Below are positions 9,167-17,345 of a DNA stretch of 39,231 bases, piece after piece. The first letter of the stretch is position 1. Each line of letters opens with the position of its first letter. This DNA is from an uncultured Pelagibacteraceae bacterium (GTDB lineage Bacteria > Pseudomonadota > Alphaproteobacteria > Pelagibacterales > Pelagibacteraceae): the NCBI GenBank assembly GCA_902616645.1, contig CACMTO010000008.1:1-39231 (forward strand). Reading direction: 5' to 3'. The notes under the pieces are model-generated. The model worked only from the letters and a program-made list of their open reading frames with translations. It searched no databases and was not told where the DNA came from. The position numbers were made by a program, and so were the translations under genes.

Positions 9167-10800
9167 TATTTGCCACCATCAAGTTTAGTTTCTTTTTGTT
9201 TTAGTTGATTATCAGCTTTAAAACCAAATCCTTCTTGTAAATTTTCTCTGGCTTTAAACATATCTTCCATAATATCTAAGTTATCTAGATCTCTTTTGAG
9301 AGTGTCCATGTTGATATTGCCATTTTGATATTTTGTAAAAACTTGATTTCGCCAACCATCAAAAATATTAGATGCGTTTTGTTTTCTAGCAGTTTGTTCG
9401 TCTGGTGCGTTTATACTTATTGATGTAACTCTTTCTAAATCATAGATAGTTGGCATCCTATCTCTGTTTGCTAAAAATCCAGTTGATACTTTCATAAAAG
9501 CATCCTCAGGTGATAAGCCATCTGCAATAAACTCTGTATAAAGTTTTCTTGCATTGGTTCTTAAATTTTGATCTTTAGATGCTTTAGTTGGATTAAAATT
9601 TTTATAAAAAGATGTATTATCTAACTTACCAGTTACATCATCTATTTTTTTTAAATAAAACTTTTGATCTTCAAATACTGCTCTATCTTTTGATTTTTCA
9701 ATTACTCTATGTATTGTATCAATATCTTTTACACCAAGACCAAGTAAAAAGTCTGGCTCTATATGAACCATCCGATCTAATTTATCTAAATCATCGATTG
9801 TCTCAGCAATAAAAAGTTGAGCGTGTATTTGATCTATAATTCTGTCATCTGAAACTTGTTCAGGATTTTTATAAAATCTTAATAAAGTTTCGTACTGAAT
9901 TGAATTTATTTGATCTGCTTTGAATAAATCATTTAATAAATCTAAATCAGGTGGATTATCATTATCTTTTATTTTTCTAGCAATCGAAGTAAATATTGCA
10001 ACTTTTTCATCTGTTGATCTTTTTTGAAATTCGTCCTCTTCTTTTTTCAATAAAGCTTCTTTACTTATTATTACTTGTTTAGCTTTCTCTTCTACTTCTT
10101 TTGCTAATTGTGGATCAATCTGCTTTTTTATTTGTTCTATATTTTCTAAAGTAAGCTCAGGATTATTAGCTGCTCCGAAGATAACTCTATTTTTTAATAC
10201 ATTTTTTTTATTATCTTCTCTAAATTTTCTAAGTTCATCATCACCTAATATTCTAACAGTCTCAGGCGCATTGTTTAAAGCTTCTAAATCATTTTCAGCT
10301 TCAGTTGCTTTTACAATATCAGAGGATGCTGCGAGTATAGATAATCTTCCAGCCTCATCTTCTAAGGTTGCTCGAGCCTGATCGTTTGATCTTTTAATAA
10401 CTGCTTTAGTTATTGAGTTATATTCTTGATCTGTAGTTTTTAGTAACCACTCATCAAATAATCTTTTTACTCTTTTATTTTTATCTTTAGTTAAGTAATC
10501 GTATTTATTAGGTTTTACTAAGTCACTAAAAGTTTTATGTGCAAACTCTAAATCAGTATTTTTTGATACCTCTGAAGATATTTTAGATATATCTTTTTGT
10601 ACTTCTCTAGTTATTTCGTAAAATTCTTTCTTATCTTCTACTGCTCTTTGTTCTTTATAAATATCCTCATAGACTTTGCCTAATTGACTAAATGCTGAAC
10701 CTTGTTGTTGAGCAAGAGATAAAGGTAATCTTATATCTACGTTTTGTTCAGTTTGAGTTCTAACTCTCTGTTCTGATTGTGGAATTTTTAATACTGCCAT
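9166..10800 (-). CDS. Internal virion protein, long helical (T7 gp15 position)
   Basis: A 544-residue, highly charged and almost wholly helical protein. The start has IPQSEQRVRTQTEQNVDIRL, then a long run of charged helices (EQRAVEDKKEFYEITREVQK; EEKAKQVIISKEALLKKEED). The C-terminal 140 residues include ARKLYTEFIADGLSPEDAFM. Ends overlap both neighbours by one base or so, so it belongs to one translational unit with the 147-residue protein and the 393-residue protein. Size, helical content and position after the gp14-like gene match the middle internal core protein of T7-type podoviruses, but there is no motif that would prove it. Confidence 0.65.
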   Translation of the reverse strand: MAVLKIPQSEQRVRTQTEQNVDIRLPLSLAQQQGSAFSQLGKVYEDIYKEQRAVEDKKEFYEITREVQKDISKISSEVSKNTDLEFAHKTFSDLVKPNKYDYLTKDKNKRVKRLFDEWLLKTTDQEYNSITKAVIKRSNDQARATLEDEAGRLSILAASSDIVKATEAENDLEALNNAPETVRILGDDELRKFREDNKKNVLKNRVIFGAANNPELTLENIEQIKKQIDPQLAKEVEEKAKQVIISKEALLKKEEDEFQKRSTDEKVAIFTSIARKIKDNDNPPDLDLLNDLFKADQINSIQYETLLRFYKNPEQVSDDRIIDQIHAQLFIAETIDDLDKLDRMVHIEPDFLLGLGVKDIDTIHRVIEKSKDRAVFEDQKFYLKKIDDVTGKLDNTSFYKNFNPTKASKDQNLRTNARKLYTEFIADGLSPEDAFMKVSTGFLANRDRMPTIYDLERVTSISINAPDEQTARKQNASNIFDGWRNQVFTKYQNGNINMDTLKRDLDNLDIMEDMFKARENLQEGFGFKADNQLKQKETKLDGGK

Positions 10801-11243
10801 TATTGACCCGCCAATAAGCTGCCTGCGCTTGCTATACCTTTTATAGTTTCAGTTCTTGCTGTCATATCACCTTTAAATCTTTCACCGATTGCTTTGCTTT
10901 CTAATAATAAACTTCTATTTATTCCGTCAAAGTAAGCTGATCTTGAGCTGTAATCTGCGATAGTCAAATCAGTTGCTTGATTATATTTTGCTTCAAGTAA
11001 AGCAAGATAAGGTGATGTGCCTGGTCTTACCTCTGCACCTGATTTTAATGCTCTTACGAAAAGAAAATCATACTCAGCATCTTGTTTTTTTAATAATCTT
11101 GGACGATCAACTTTATTATAAACTTCTCTTTCAACTTCAGCTTTTTTTCTAGCAAGTTGTGCTTGTTGATATACTGATCGCTCATTGTATTTGCCTATTG
11201 CTTTTGCAGACTGAGCTGCAGCAAAATTTCCTATAAAAGCCAT
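10800..11243 (-). CDS. Internal virion protein B-like (T7 gp14 position)
   Basis: A 147-residue protein with a small-residue N-terminus (FAAAQSAKAIGKYNE) followed by a long helix (QQAQLARKKAEVEREVYNKVDRP in overlapping segments) and a C-terminal Ala/Gly-rich end (GIASAGSLLAGQ). This pattern of an Ala-rich start, a basic-acidic coiled coil and a glycine-rich tail is common in gp14-like internal virion proteins of podoviruses, which are ejected first and sit in the outer membrane. It lies between a GNAT-like small protein and the long helical core protein, as in many T7-type genomes. Assignment is by layout rather than by a specific motif. Confidence 0.65.
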   Translation of the reverse strand: MAFIGNFAAAQSAKAIGKYNERSVYQQAQLARKKAEVEREVYNKVDRPRLLKKQDAEYDFLFVRALKSGAEVRPGTSPYLALLEAKYNQATDLTIADYSSRSAYFDGINRSLLLESKAIGERFKGDMTARTETIKGIASAGSLLAGQ

Positions 11244-11695
11244 TATAAATATATCCTCGCCATTCTTAAATAATCTGATTTATCTGGTCCGTAAGCTTGC
11301 ATAACTCCTTCATTTTTAAATCCAAGAAATTCTGCAAATCTAATACCAGTTTTAAAATTTGCTTTGACTGCAGTTTGTAATCGCCAAATCTTGTTTGCAG
11401 CACAAAGTATATCGGTTCTATGTCTAATTAATCGAGCCGATTTAATTTTGTTTTTATAAATTCTTTTACTTGAGATAACCCAACCTTCAGCAACTCCATC
11501 CCATAAAGGATAAATGCCGCCACTGCACACAGCCAAACTATTATGTAGTAAAGTAAATGATAAGCCAGGTATTGCGTTATCAATCCTATTTTCTTTAAAT
11601 GTTGCATCGTGATCCATTAATTTATCGTTCAATCCAAATTCAATCATATCGTTACCGTGTTGAATTTCGTAAGGAACTATTTCAAATTTATCCAT
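11243..11695 (-). CDS. GNAT-like phage protein (T7 gp13-like position)
   Basis: A 150-residue protein with the shape of an N-acetyltransferase fold: a strand pair containing SLAVCSGGIYPLWDGVAEGW, a helix, and the typical ending FAEFLGFKNEGVMQAYGP followed by YLRMARIYL. In T7-like phages a protein of this type lies just downstream of tail tubular protein B and upstream of the internal virion proteins, and a substrate is not known. Residues of the acetyl-CoA loop (QxxGxG/A) are not clear, so it may be structural rather than an enzyme. Its start overlaps the tail tubular B stop by 8 bases. Confidence 0.65.
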   Translation of the reverse strand: MDKFEIVPYEIQHGNDMIEFGLNDKLMDHDATFKENRIDNAIPGLSFTLLHNSLAVCSGGIYPLWDGVAEGWVISSKRIYKNKIKSARLIRHRTDILCAANKIWRLQTAVKANFKTGIRFAEFLGFKNEGVMQAYGPDKSDYLRMARIYL

Positions 11696-13694
11696 CGCTA
11701 GTTACAATAGTTGGATAGATAGCAAGTACCGTTAATGGTAAAGGCTGATCTTGTTTAACAAATATAAAACCATCCGTATTGTAATCATCTCTAAACTCTA
11801 CTTCTTTATCACCAGCTAATAAGGTATCTACTGGAGCTGATAAATTACTTGATGTTGTTCTAAAAGGAATAGTTTCTAAACTTGTTAATGAAGGTCCAAC
11901 TTTTGCACCAACTGTTTCAAATAATCTTAAAACAACTTTTGATATTCTTTTTGTTTTACCTTGAGATGTTCCTTCAGCAGCTCCGCCTTCAACTCTCATA
12001 GTTTGTAAAATACTATCATACTTTAATCCGACCACCGCACTCGTCACTGATCGATCAAGTGTTATCGAGCCTGAGCTAACAGTCTTATCTGCATGAGTTG
12101 ATCCATCCGCTAGAATTGAAACAACTTGACCTTCCAAATGTGAAAGACCACTCAACGTGGTGGTTGAACTGCCACTATAGATCAAATGACTGTCCAAAAA
12201 CTTAAAATCTGTACTTGCCGTTTCGTCAAAATCAAAAGGAGCAAAACACTCAACATATCTTTTAGTAGCTCCATTAATTGTTCTTTTTACTATTACGTAA
12301 AGCTCATCTTCAGTTAGTTCACCTGAGATAGAAGCAACACTTTCTACAACTCCATATCCAGTAGCACTATCACCAGCTCCAAATGTTCCGCCTATTTTAT
12401 GTTGATGCCAAGCTGTTACATTCTCAGCTCTTTGATATGTAAGTCCAACAAAAACTCCATCGTCTCTAACGCACCATAAAATACTATCTGGCTCTTGTTG
12501 ATAAGCCATCTCATTGATACCTGATTTAGTTACAATATCATTTAAGATTGTAAGATCAGGCGCAACATATCCATCAACATCAAAGTTATATGTTAATTCT
12601 CTAATTTTTCTTTTTGCTTTTTGTAAAAATAATATTGATGATCCAGCTGGTTGAGCATCAACATTAGCAGTTCCATAAGAACTTTGTTTTTTAATTACAA
12701 TATTTGTAGGAGTTATTGCTGCGTCTGTCCCGTCAGCCGAAACTGTAAACTCCCCGCCAGTCGTACCAACAATTAAAGTTCTTACTGCTTTTAAATATCT
12801 AATTTTATTAACTTGGTTTGAAGCAATCGTATAAACCATTGCATCATCTGCATTTGTACCAGTAGTCATATTTTCATAATCACCTGATTTAGAAAAATAT
12901 AATGTTTGTGGTTCTGCAGTCGTACCAGCAAAAACTAAGCGTTGTTCAAAAAAAGAAACAGCCGATGGATGTCCAGTAGTCGTTGAAAATGCTCCTAGTT
13001 TCCAAGTTGTTACTGAGTTTGTATTATCGAAGTCATCTTGAACTGTTGCAGCTACAACTGTTGCAGATGTAAATCCAGTTATCTTAGCTCTACCATTAGA
13101 AAAACTTACTAATCTTCCAACATCTGTAGAAGCCCATAAACTTGCTGAAGCTGTTATATTTATTGATCCATTTGTAGCAGATGGTGTAAGTGTAGTTGCA
13201 GTAGTATTTTCTGGTACATAAGGACCATCTGTAAAATCTATTTCTGTTAAAGTCCAAGAAGTATGCCCAGTTCTTGAAAGCTTTCTTGCTGCGTGATTAG
13301 GATGGACTAAATACATTACATCAGCAGACTGAGAAAATTTAATATCAAATAATTCTGCAGTTAAATACGGAGTTGATATTTCAAAAGCAGATCCACCTGA
13401 TTGAACCTGACCTTGATCTTTATAAACTCTCATATACTGATTACCAAATTCTAATACGTAAGTTTGTATTGTAGAAAATTCAAAAGGTATCAGTCTTGTT
13501 TTTGCTGCACTGTTTTTTACTTCAGCAATAAATTTTGTTCCTACTCTTCTAGTTGCAGCTCCTTGAGGATGTACTAGAAAGTTTTGAAGAGTTTTAGCCC
13601 CAGAATTATATTTCGAGAAGTCGGTCCTGCCGTCTAATTTCGCTCCTAGTTCACCAGAAACAAAACTTGTTAATGCAAGTGTTGTTCTTGGCAT
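11688..13694 (-). CDS. Tail tubular protein B (T7 gp12-like)
   Basis: A 668-residue nozzle protein of a short podovirus tail. The N-terminus is diagnostic: SFVSGELGAKLDGRTDFSKY, then KTLQNFLVHPQGAATRRVGT, then RLIPFEFSTIQTYVLEFG and QYMRVYKDQGQV. These are hallmark segments of gp12-like proteins, which form the six-bladed tip through which DNA leaves. The middle includes HPSAVSFFEQRLVFAGT, another conserved piece. It directly follows tail tubular protein A, with the stop and start sharing one base. Together they place this phage firmly among podovirus-type morphologies. Confidence 0.93.
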   Translation of the reverse strand: MPRTTLALTSFVSGELGAKLDGRTDFSKYNSGAKTLQNFLVHPQGAATRRVGTKFIAEVKNSAAKTRLIPFEFSTIQTYVLEFGNQYMRVYKDQGQVQSGGSAFEISTPYLTAELFDIKFSQSADVMYLVHPNHAARKLSRTGHTSWTLTEIDFTDGPYVPENTTATTLTPSATNGSINITASASLWASTDVGRLVSFSNGRAKITGFTSATVVAATVQDDFDNTNSVTTWKLGAFSTTTGHPSAVSFFEQRLVFAGTTAEPQTLYFSKSGDYENMTTGTNADDAMVYTIASNQVNKIRYLKAVRTLIVGTTGGEFTVSADGTDAAITPTNIVIKKQSSYGTANVDAQPAGSSILFLQKAKRKIRELTYNFDVDGYVAPDLTILNDIVTKSGINEMAYQQEPDSILWCVRDDGVFVGLTYQRAENVTAWHQHKIGGTFGAGDSATGYGVVESVASISGELTEDELYVIVKRTINGATKRYVECFAPFDFDETASTDFKFLDSHLIYSGSSTTTLSGLSHLEGQVVSILADGSTHADKTVSSGSITLDRSVTSAVVGLKYDSILQTMRVEGGAAEGTSQGKTKRISKVVLRLFETVGAKVGPSLTSLETIPFRTTSSNLSAPVDTLLAGDKEVEFRDDYNTDGFIFVKQDQPLPLTVLAIYPTIVTSDG

Positions 13695-14272
13695 TATAAC
13701 CTCGCATCTGTAAATTCGTTACTTTCTACAGTTCCTAAACTATTTTCTGTAGCATCAATAAATCTTGCTTCTCTTAATCTTTCATCTGCAATCGTTTGAT
13801 AGTTTTTAGCAAGCGTTGCATTGTTTGTTATTGCATAAGCTAAATCAGCTGCAATTGCTGCAGCCAAAGCTTCGGTGAGATAAGTATCGTATTCGTTTGG
13901 ATCAGTAACTAATGATATATAAACTAAGAATACCGTACCTTCATCTGTTTTAATTTTACGACCTTCAACAACGTAATCTATATCTGAAGCAATACTATCT
14001 GTAGTTCCAGTGTGTATTTTCAAAACTCTTAAGCAATCAGCTGGAAGAGTATATTGATTAGCATATTCAACTACTGGAGCATCACTGTCTTTTGCAAGTG
14101 AAACTCTTCTTGTTAAACAATTCCAAGCATGAGATCTGAACATTCTATTTCTAATATTCTCATACCTTTGATTACATAGTCTCGCATTTTTACTATCTTC
14201 AGTTAGTGCTGAGATTGTTGATGCTCCTAATAAATTCAGTGCGCTATTGCAGATGTCCACCACAGATGCCAT
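13694..14272 (-). CDS. Tail tubular protein A (T7 gp11-like)
   Basis: A 192-residue adaptor or gatekeeper that sits between the portal and the nozzle. The start (VVDICNSALNLLGASTIS) and the segment NARLCNQRYENIRNRMFRSHAWN are typical of gp11-like proteins, as are the closing helices with YLTEALAAAIAADLAYAIT and YQTIADERLREARFID. It is followed immediately by tail tubular protein B with a one-base overlap and preceded by a small exported-looking protein whose stop overlaps its start. Length is normal for the family. Confidence 0.92.
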   Translation of the reverse strand: MASVVDICNSALNLLGASTISALTEDSKNARLCNQRYENIRNRMFRSHAWNCLTRRVSLAKDSDAPVVEYANQYTLPADCLRVLKIHTGTTDSIASDIDYVVEGRKIKTDEGTVFLVYISLVTDPNEYDTYLTEALAAAIAADLAYAITNNATLAKNYQTIADERLREARFIDATENSLGTVESNEFTDARL

Positions 14273-14505
14273 TATGTTTTTGCTCCTATTTCTTTACATT
14301 CAAATTTTATAACGATCTTACTATTCTCAATGTAATCTCGATTGTATTCTTCTAAATCTTCTAGGTTTCTATATGTGCTTTGTGCAACTGCATAACCTGC
14401 ATCTACACAATCATAAAAATTTGCAAACTGATAACCAGCAACCGTGCTTGTTGGACAAGAATTGCTAAGCATCGAACACATATATAAAACTAAAATATAT
14501 TTCAT
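14272..14505 (-). CDS. Small cysteine-containing protein with signal-like N-terminus
   Basis: A 77-residue protein of unknown function. It begins with a short hydrophobic stretch (MKYILVLYMCSMLSNSC) that could act as a signal peptide or lipoprotein-like leader, and has further Cys residues at about 33 and 70. The remainder is mildly acidic. It lies between the decoration-like gene, from which it is separated by a hairpin, and tail tubular protein A, with which it overlaps. Placement in the head-tail block argues that it is expressed late. It may be an envelope-directed accessory protein, but nothing in the sequence proves this. Confidence 0.6.
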   Translation of the reverse strand: MKYILVLYMCSMLSNSCPTSTVAGYQFANFYDCVDAGYAVAQSTYRNLEDLEEYNRDYIENSKIVIKFECKEIGAKT

Positions 14506-14525
14506 TTAAAATTCTTTAAGCGATC

Positions 14526-14545
14526 AGGCGGATATTTCACCGCCT
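14526..14545 (-). terminator. Hairpin after the decoration gene, likely (partial) terminator
   Basis: A stem AGGCGG / CCGCCT with an 8-base loop lies 23 bases beyond the stop of the decoration-like gene on the leftward transcript. The following 20 bases are A/T-rich and include TTTT further on, but there is no long U-run next to the stem. It could partly stop transcription and so raise capsid over tail expression, or stabilise the capsid mRNA. Confidence 0.55.
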
Positions 14546-14567
14546 AATCTAATTGCATTACTGCTTT

Positions 14568-15047
14568 TTAATTAACAACGTATGAGATGTTCCATGAAAG
14601 AGTTCCTGCAGTTCCACCAGCAGCAGACATTGTTACTGCTATGTAGAAATAACCGCCTGGATCTGATGTATCACCAGCAAGCTCCCACATTTTTTTACCA
14701 GCTGTATCGATGTTAGCAGCTTCAAATCTAACGTCTGCCATTGCTCCAGCATCTGCAACATCTGTTGCAAAAACGTCTTCATCTTTTACTGTTCCATCTG
14801 TAGTGTAAATTCCAACATTGAACGTGCAAGATCCACCAAAAGTGTCAGAGCCAATAAATAAACTTGGCACTGCTGCGTTTGATGGGATCGGTGCTAACAT
14901 TACAATATCGTCATTATCACTATCACCAGCTGCTAGCTCAACAGTTCCGTGTGCAGTTCTAAGTACACCGTGAAGTTCAGCTGCGTTGTTTTTAACTTGA
15001 GGAGTTGCCTCAAAGTTTGCGACTAAGTCTGTATTTTTAGTACCCAT
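14568..15047 (-). CDS. Putative head decoration/structural protein
   Basis: A 159-residue protein directly after the major capsid gene. It is rich in Ala, Gly, Asp and Thr, with predicted beta strands (SLFIGSDTFGGSCTFNVGIY; GGYFYIAVTMSAAGGTAGTL; SWNISYVV) and no Arg/Lys-rich DNA-binding region. A small beta-rich acidic protein in this position is usually a capsid decoration or stabilising protein. An AGGAGG ribosome site precedes the start, as with the capsid gene, which fits high expression, and a hairpin follows the stop. Family assignment remains open. Confidence 0.62.
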   Translation of the reverse strand: MGTKNTDLVANFEATPQVKNNAAELHGVLRTAHGTVELAAGDSDNDDIVMLAPIPSNAAVPSLFIGSDTFGGSCTFNVGIYTTDGTVKDEDVFATDVADAGAMADVRFEAANIDTAGKKMWELAGDTSDPGGYFYIAVTMSAAGGTAGTLSWNISYVVN

Positions 15048-15065
15048 TTGATTTAACCTCCTCTA

Positions 15066-15929
15066 TTACGCTTCGTGTGCTTGTATAGTTACGACTTTTT
15101 CTTCTTCCATTCTAGAAGCTCCCATAGTCATACATACGTACACTTGAGTTGCATAACCTTTGTCACTACGTTCGTCTATACGTGTCATAATATCTTGACC
15201 GAGTGCAAGTTTGATACCATCACCAGCATAAGCTAGGCAAAGTCTCTTACTTGAAGCGAGCGTAAGTCTATTTGAAGTTATGAAGTTAAAACCAAGGAAG
15301 GACGAAATTTCTCCGTTCGCAAGAGCCTTAACTGTATTAAAGTCCGAAGATGTAACTTGAGTTGTTCCTAACAAATCAGAAATTTGTTTTGGACCAACAA
15401 CAATGTATCTCGGAATTGACGGATCAACTGAAGCACTATCGAATTTTTCTTTAGCACTTCTTAATTTTGCAATAGTTAATCCATCTGTACCACTTTCAGT
15501 AATTTTCTGAGCCGATGGTAGCGCAACTGTTGTTGAGCCAGTCTCACCAGAAAATGCGTTTCCTGAAATAGCACTTATGATTTCATCATCCATTGCACGA
15601 CCAAGAGCAAAAGCTGCTGCTTGAGCGTAAGATGATGTTGGATCGATCAGAGTTCTGACCTGATCTTGTTTATCGATCAAATCTGCGTACTCATAATCTA
15701 CCATACTCACTCTACGTCTGCTATGTGGAGTGTCAATCTGGGGAGTGTCCCCGTGTCTTGAAACTCTTTTTACAGCTGTCGCAACGCCTACTTGTTCGAA
15801 AAAGGCATTTTTGCCCACGACAGTTTCAGCATCAACAGTGTTACGTAGGAGTGAACCTTTTTGTTGTGACAACATTTGCACATTGTTTGAATACTGCTGT
15901 ACAAAAGCTGTAGTTATTTGAGAACTCAT
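15066..15929 (-). CDS. Major capsid protein
   Basis: A 287-residue head protein. The start (ITTAFVQQYSNNVQMLSQQK) and GKNAFFEQVGVATAVKRVSR are typical of the podovirus capsid family in marine phages, followed by ADLIDKQDQVRTLIDPTSSY and a helix AAAFALGRAMDDEIISAI that matches the HK97-fold spine helix region. The middle has PRYIVVGPKQISDLLG. It is preceded by a strong AGGAGG ribosome site, comes just after the scaffold gene (with one small gene between), and is followed by the decoration-like gene. Length is within the family's range. Confidence 0.9.
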   Translation of the reverse strand: MSSQITTAFVQQYSNNVQMLSQQKGSLLRNTVDAETVVGKNAFFEQVGVATAVKRVSRHGDTPQIDTPHSRRRVSMVDYEYADLIDKQDQVRTLIDPTSSYAQAAAFALGRAMDDEIISAISGNAFSGETGSTTVALPSAQKITESGTDGLTIAKLRSAKEKFDSASVDPSIPRYIVVGPKQISDLLGTTQVTSSDFNTVKALANGEISSFLGFNFITSNRLTLASSKRLCLAYAGDGIKLALGQDIMTRIDERSDKGYATQVYVCMTMGASRMEEEKVVTIQAHEA

Positions 15930-15972
15930 AATAAGTTCCTCCTATGGTTGATTGATTTAATCGAATTGATTT

Positions 15973-15985
15973 TCCGCAGAGCGGA
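15973..15985. other. Small symmetric hairpin between scaffold-side gene and capsid gene
   Basis: TCCGC-AGA-GCGGA forms a 5-bp stem with a 3-base loop. On the rightward strand it is flanked by T-runs on both sides. On the leftward transcript, which is the coding direction here, the flanks are A-rich, so it is not an ordinary terminator for the capsid operon. It may be an mRNA processing or stability element just after the 63-residue gene's upstream neighbour. Confidence 0.4.
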
Positions 15986-16012
15986 TCTTTTCTTTGCCTT
16001 TACAGTCTGCAA

Positions 16013-16204
16013 TTAGACTTTTTTTCGAGCGGTCTTTCGATTGTCGCTAGAAATCTGTTTTACCCAGTTAAAATATTTTTCTGCTTTTTCGATTGGATCT
16101 TTTCTTTCGAACTCAGGTCCAAACTCTGTTGCAAGTCTTAAACATTCTAATCTGATTTCAATATCTGAAATAGTTCCTGCTGGTTCAAATTTTTCGTTAG
16201 CCAT
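16013..16204 (-). CDS. Small hypothetical phage protein
   Basis: A 63-residue protein of unknown function between scaffold and capsid genes. It overlaps the scaffold stop by 8 bases, so it is probably translated by coupling. The sequence is helical with mixed charge (SDIEIRLECLRLATEFGPEF) and ends in a basic tail (RKTARKKV). The real-gene call rests on the overlap, the orientation and the coding-like composition. The basic tail could bind DNA or the acidic scaffold, but there is no motif to decide. Confidence 0.6.
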   Translation of the reverse strand: MANEKFEPAGTISDIEIRLECLRLATEFGPEFERKDPIEKAEKYFNWVKQISSDNRKTARKKV

Positions 16205-17081
16205 TTAATTGCTCACGTAATTTAAATACCTGATCCACTGTCTTTTTGTGGTTAGGATGAGTTTTATTCCAGTATGGTGATCCATCTTCAGTAAGTTCTG
16301 CAATTTCTTTTTCGATCTCACTAGCAGTAACATATCCAGTACCTTCACCTTTTATTATTTCATCTTCAGATAATTTATCCGCAAGCATTGAAAAGGCTTT
16401 GATGACTGAAACATTATCACCTAATCTTGAACCATCTTTAAGAATTGTATTATTTAACATCTCAGTTCCTAAAGTTTCAGTCGCAAGTTTTTTAGCTTGA
16501 TCTAATCTCTTATTGTAAGTTGGACCAAATTCTTTTTTAAGATTGGACATAGCCTCAACTTGCTTTTCTTCAAATACTTTTGCTTGATCTGCTTGTTGTT
16601 GCTCGTTCAATTCGTTATAAAATTTAATGATACGCTCTGCTTGTTTTGGAAGTAATCCAATCCTATGAGCTGTTTCATTAAAACTTTTTAGCTGGTCTTG
16701 ATTAATTTCATCATCTTTAAATGAATACTTATAATCATCTGGTTTATCAGGACGACCAAGTTTTTTATAAACTTCGTCCCAATCTTCATCAGTTGCCATT
16801 TTGTTTGGTATAGCAACTTTATTAGCACCAACTAATTTTTGTGCTGAAAGATAAGATTTTACAAAATCATCCATACTTGCAAAATTTTGCAGTGATTTCT
16901 CATCTTTATAATCCTCAGGAATTAATTCTTTAAAATTAATTACCTTTGGATCTTCTTGTACTTGTTCAGTTGTAGCTTCAGCTAAAACTGTATCTTTGAC
17001 CTCAGGTGTTGCCTCAGGTTGTTGAGCAACATCCTTTGGTTGCTCAGATTGCTCCACTGGAGCAGTTGTCTGATTTTCCAT
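16197..17081 (-). CDS. Capsid assembly (scaffolding) protein
   Basis: A 294-residue acidic, helical protein in the scaffold position between portal and capsid. The N-terminal 50 residues are Gln/Glu/Pro-rich and probably disordered. A typical scaffold segment follows, DWDEVYKKLGRPDKPDDYKY, and then a long helical part (LPKQAERIIKFYNELNEQQQ; EFGPTYNKRLDQAKKLA). The C-terminal PNHKKTVDQVFKLREQLNG is mildly basic, as in other podovirus scaffolds where this end contacts the coat protein. It is expected to be removed from the mature head. Confidence 0.88.
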   Translation of the reverse strand: MENQTTAPVEQSEQPKDVAQQPEATPEVKDTVLAEATTEQVQEDPKVINFKELIPEDYKDEKSLQNFASMDDFVKSYLSAQKLVGANKVAIPNKMATDEDWDEVYKKLGRPDKPDDYKYSFKDDEINQDQLKSFNETAHRIGLLPKQAERIIKFYNELNEQQQADQAKVFEEKQVEAMSNLKKEFGPTYNKRLDQAKKLATETLGTEMLNNTILKDGSRLGDNVSVIKAFSMLADKLSEDEIIKGEGTGYVTASEIEKEIAELTEDGSPYWNKTHPNHKKTVDQVFKLREQLNG

Positions 17082-17093
17082 TTTATACCTCGA

Positions 17094-17345
17094 TTATTCT
17101 TTTTGATTTAATAAACTTTCTATAAATACGACTAATGATCTTTGACCTTCGTAAAAAGCACTCTCATACGGATCGCCTTTTACATGAGTTGTATTATAGA
17201 AGTGGGATCTTTTTTTAAGATCTTCTAAAACTGTTTTGCCAGTATCAGTATTAAATGTTGTTTTATAATTACTGACTAATTCTTTTACTTTTTTATTCTG
17301 TTCCACGGTTAAGTTCTCTAAGCATTGGTGCAGCATCTTTTGCAA
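17094..17345 (-). CDS. Bbp19-like small phage protein
   Basis: An 83-residue protein after the portal gene. The pattern FNTDTGKTVLEDLKKRSHFYNTT, then KGDPYESAFYEGQRSLVVFI, matches the small Bbp19-type family found beside portal and scaffold genes of many podoviruses; its function is not established. The ATG at 17,345 overlaps the portal end by 53 bases. A GTG at 17,303 would cut the overlap to 11 bases and keeps the whole conserved part, so the start is uncertain. Confidence 0.7.
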   Translation of the reverse strand: MQKMLHQCLENLTVEQNKKVKELVSNYKTTFNTDTGKTVLEDLKKRSHFYNTTHVKGDPYESAFYEGQRSLVVFIESLLNQKE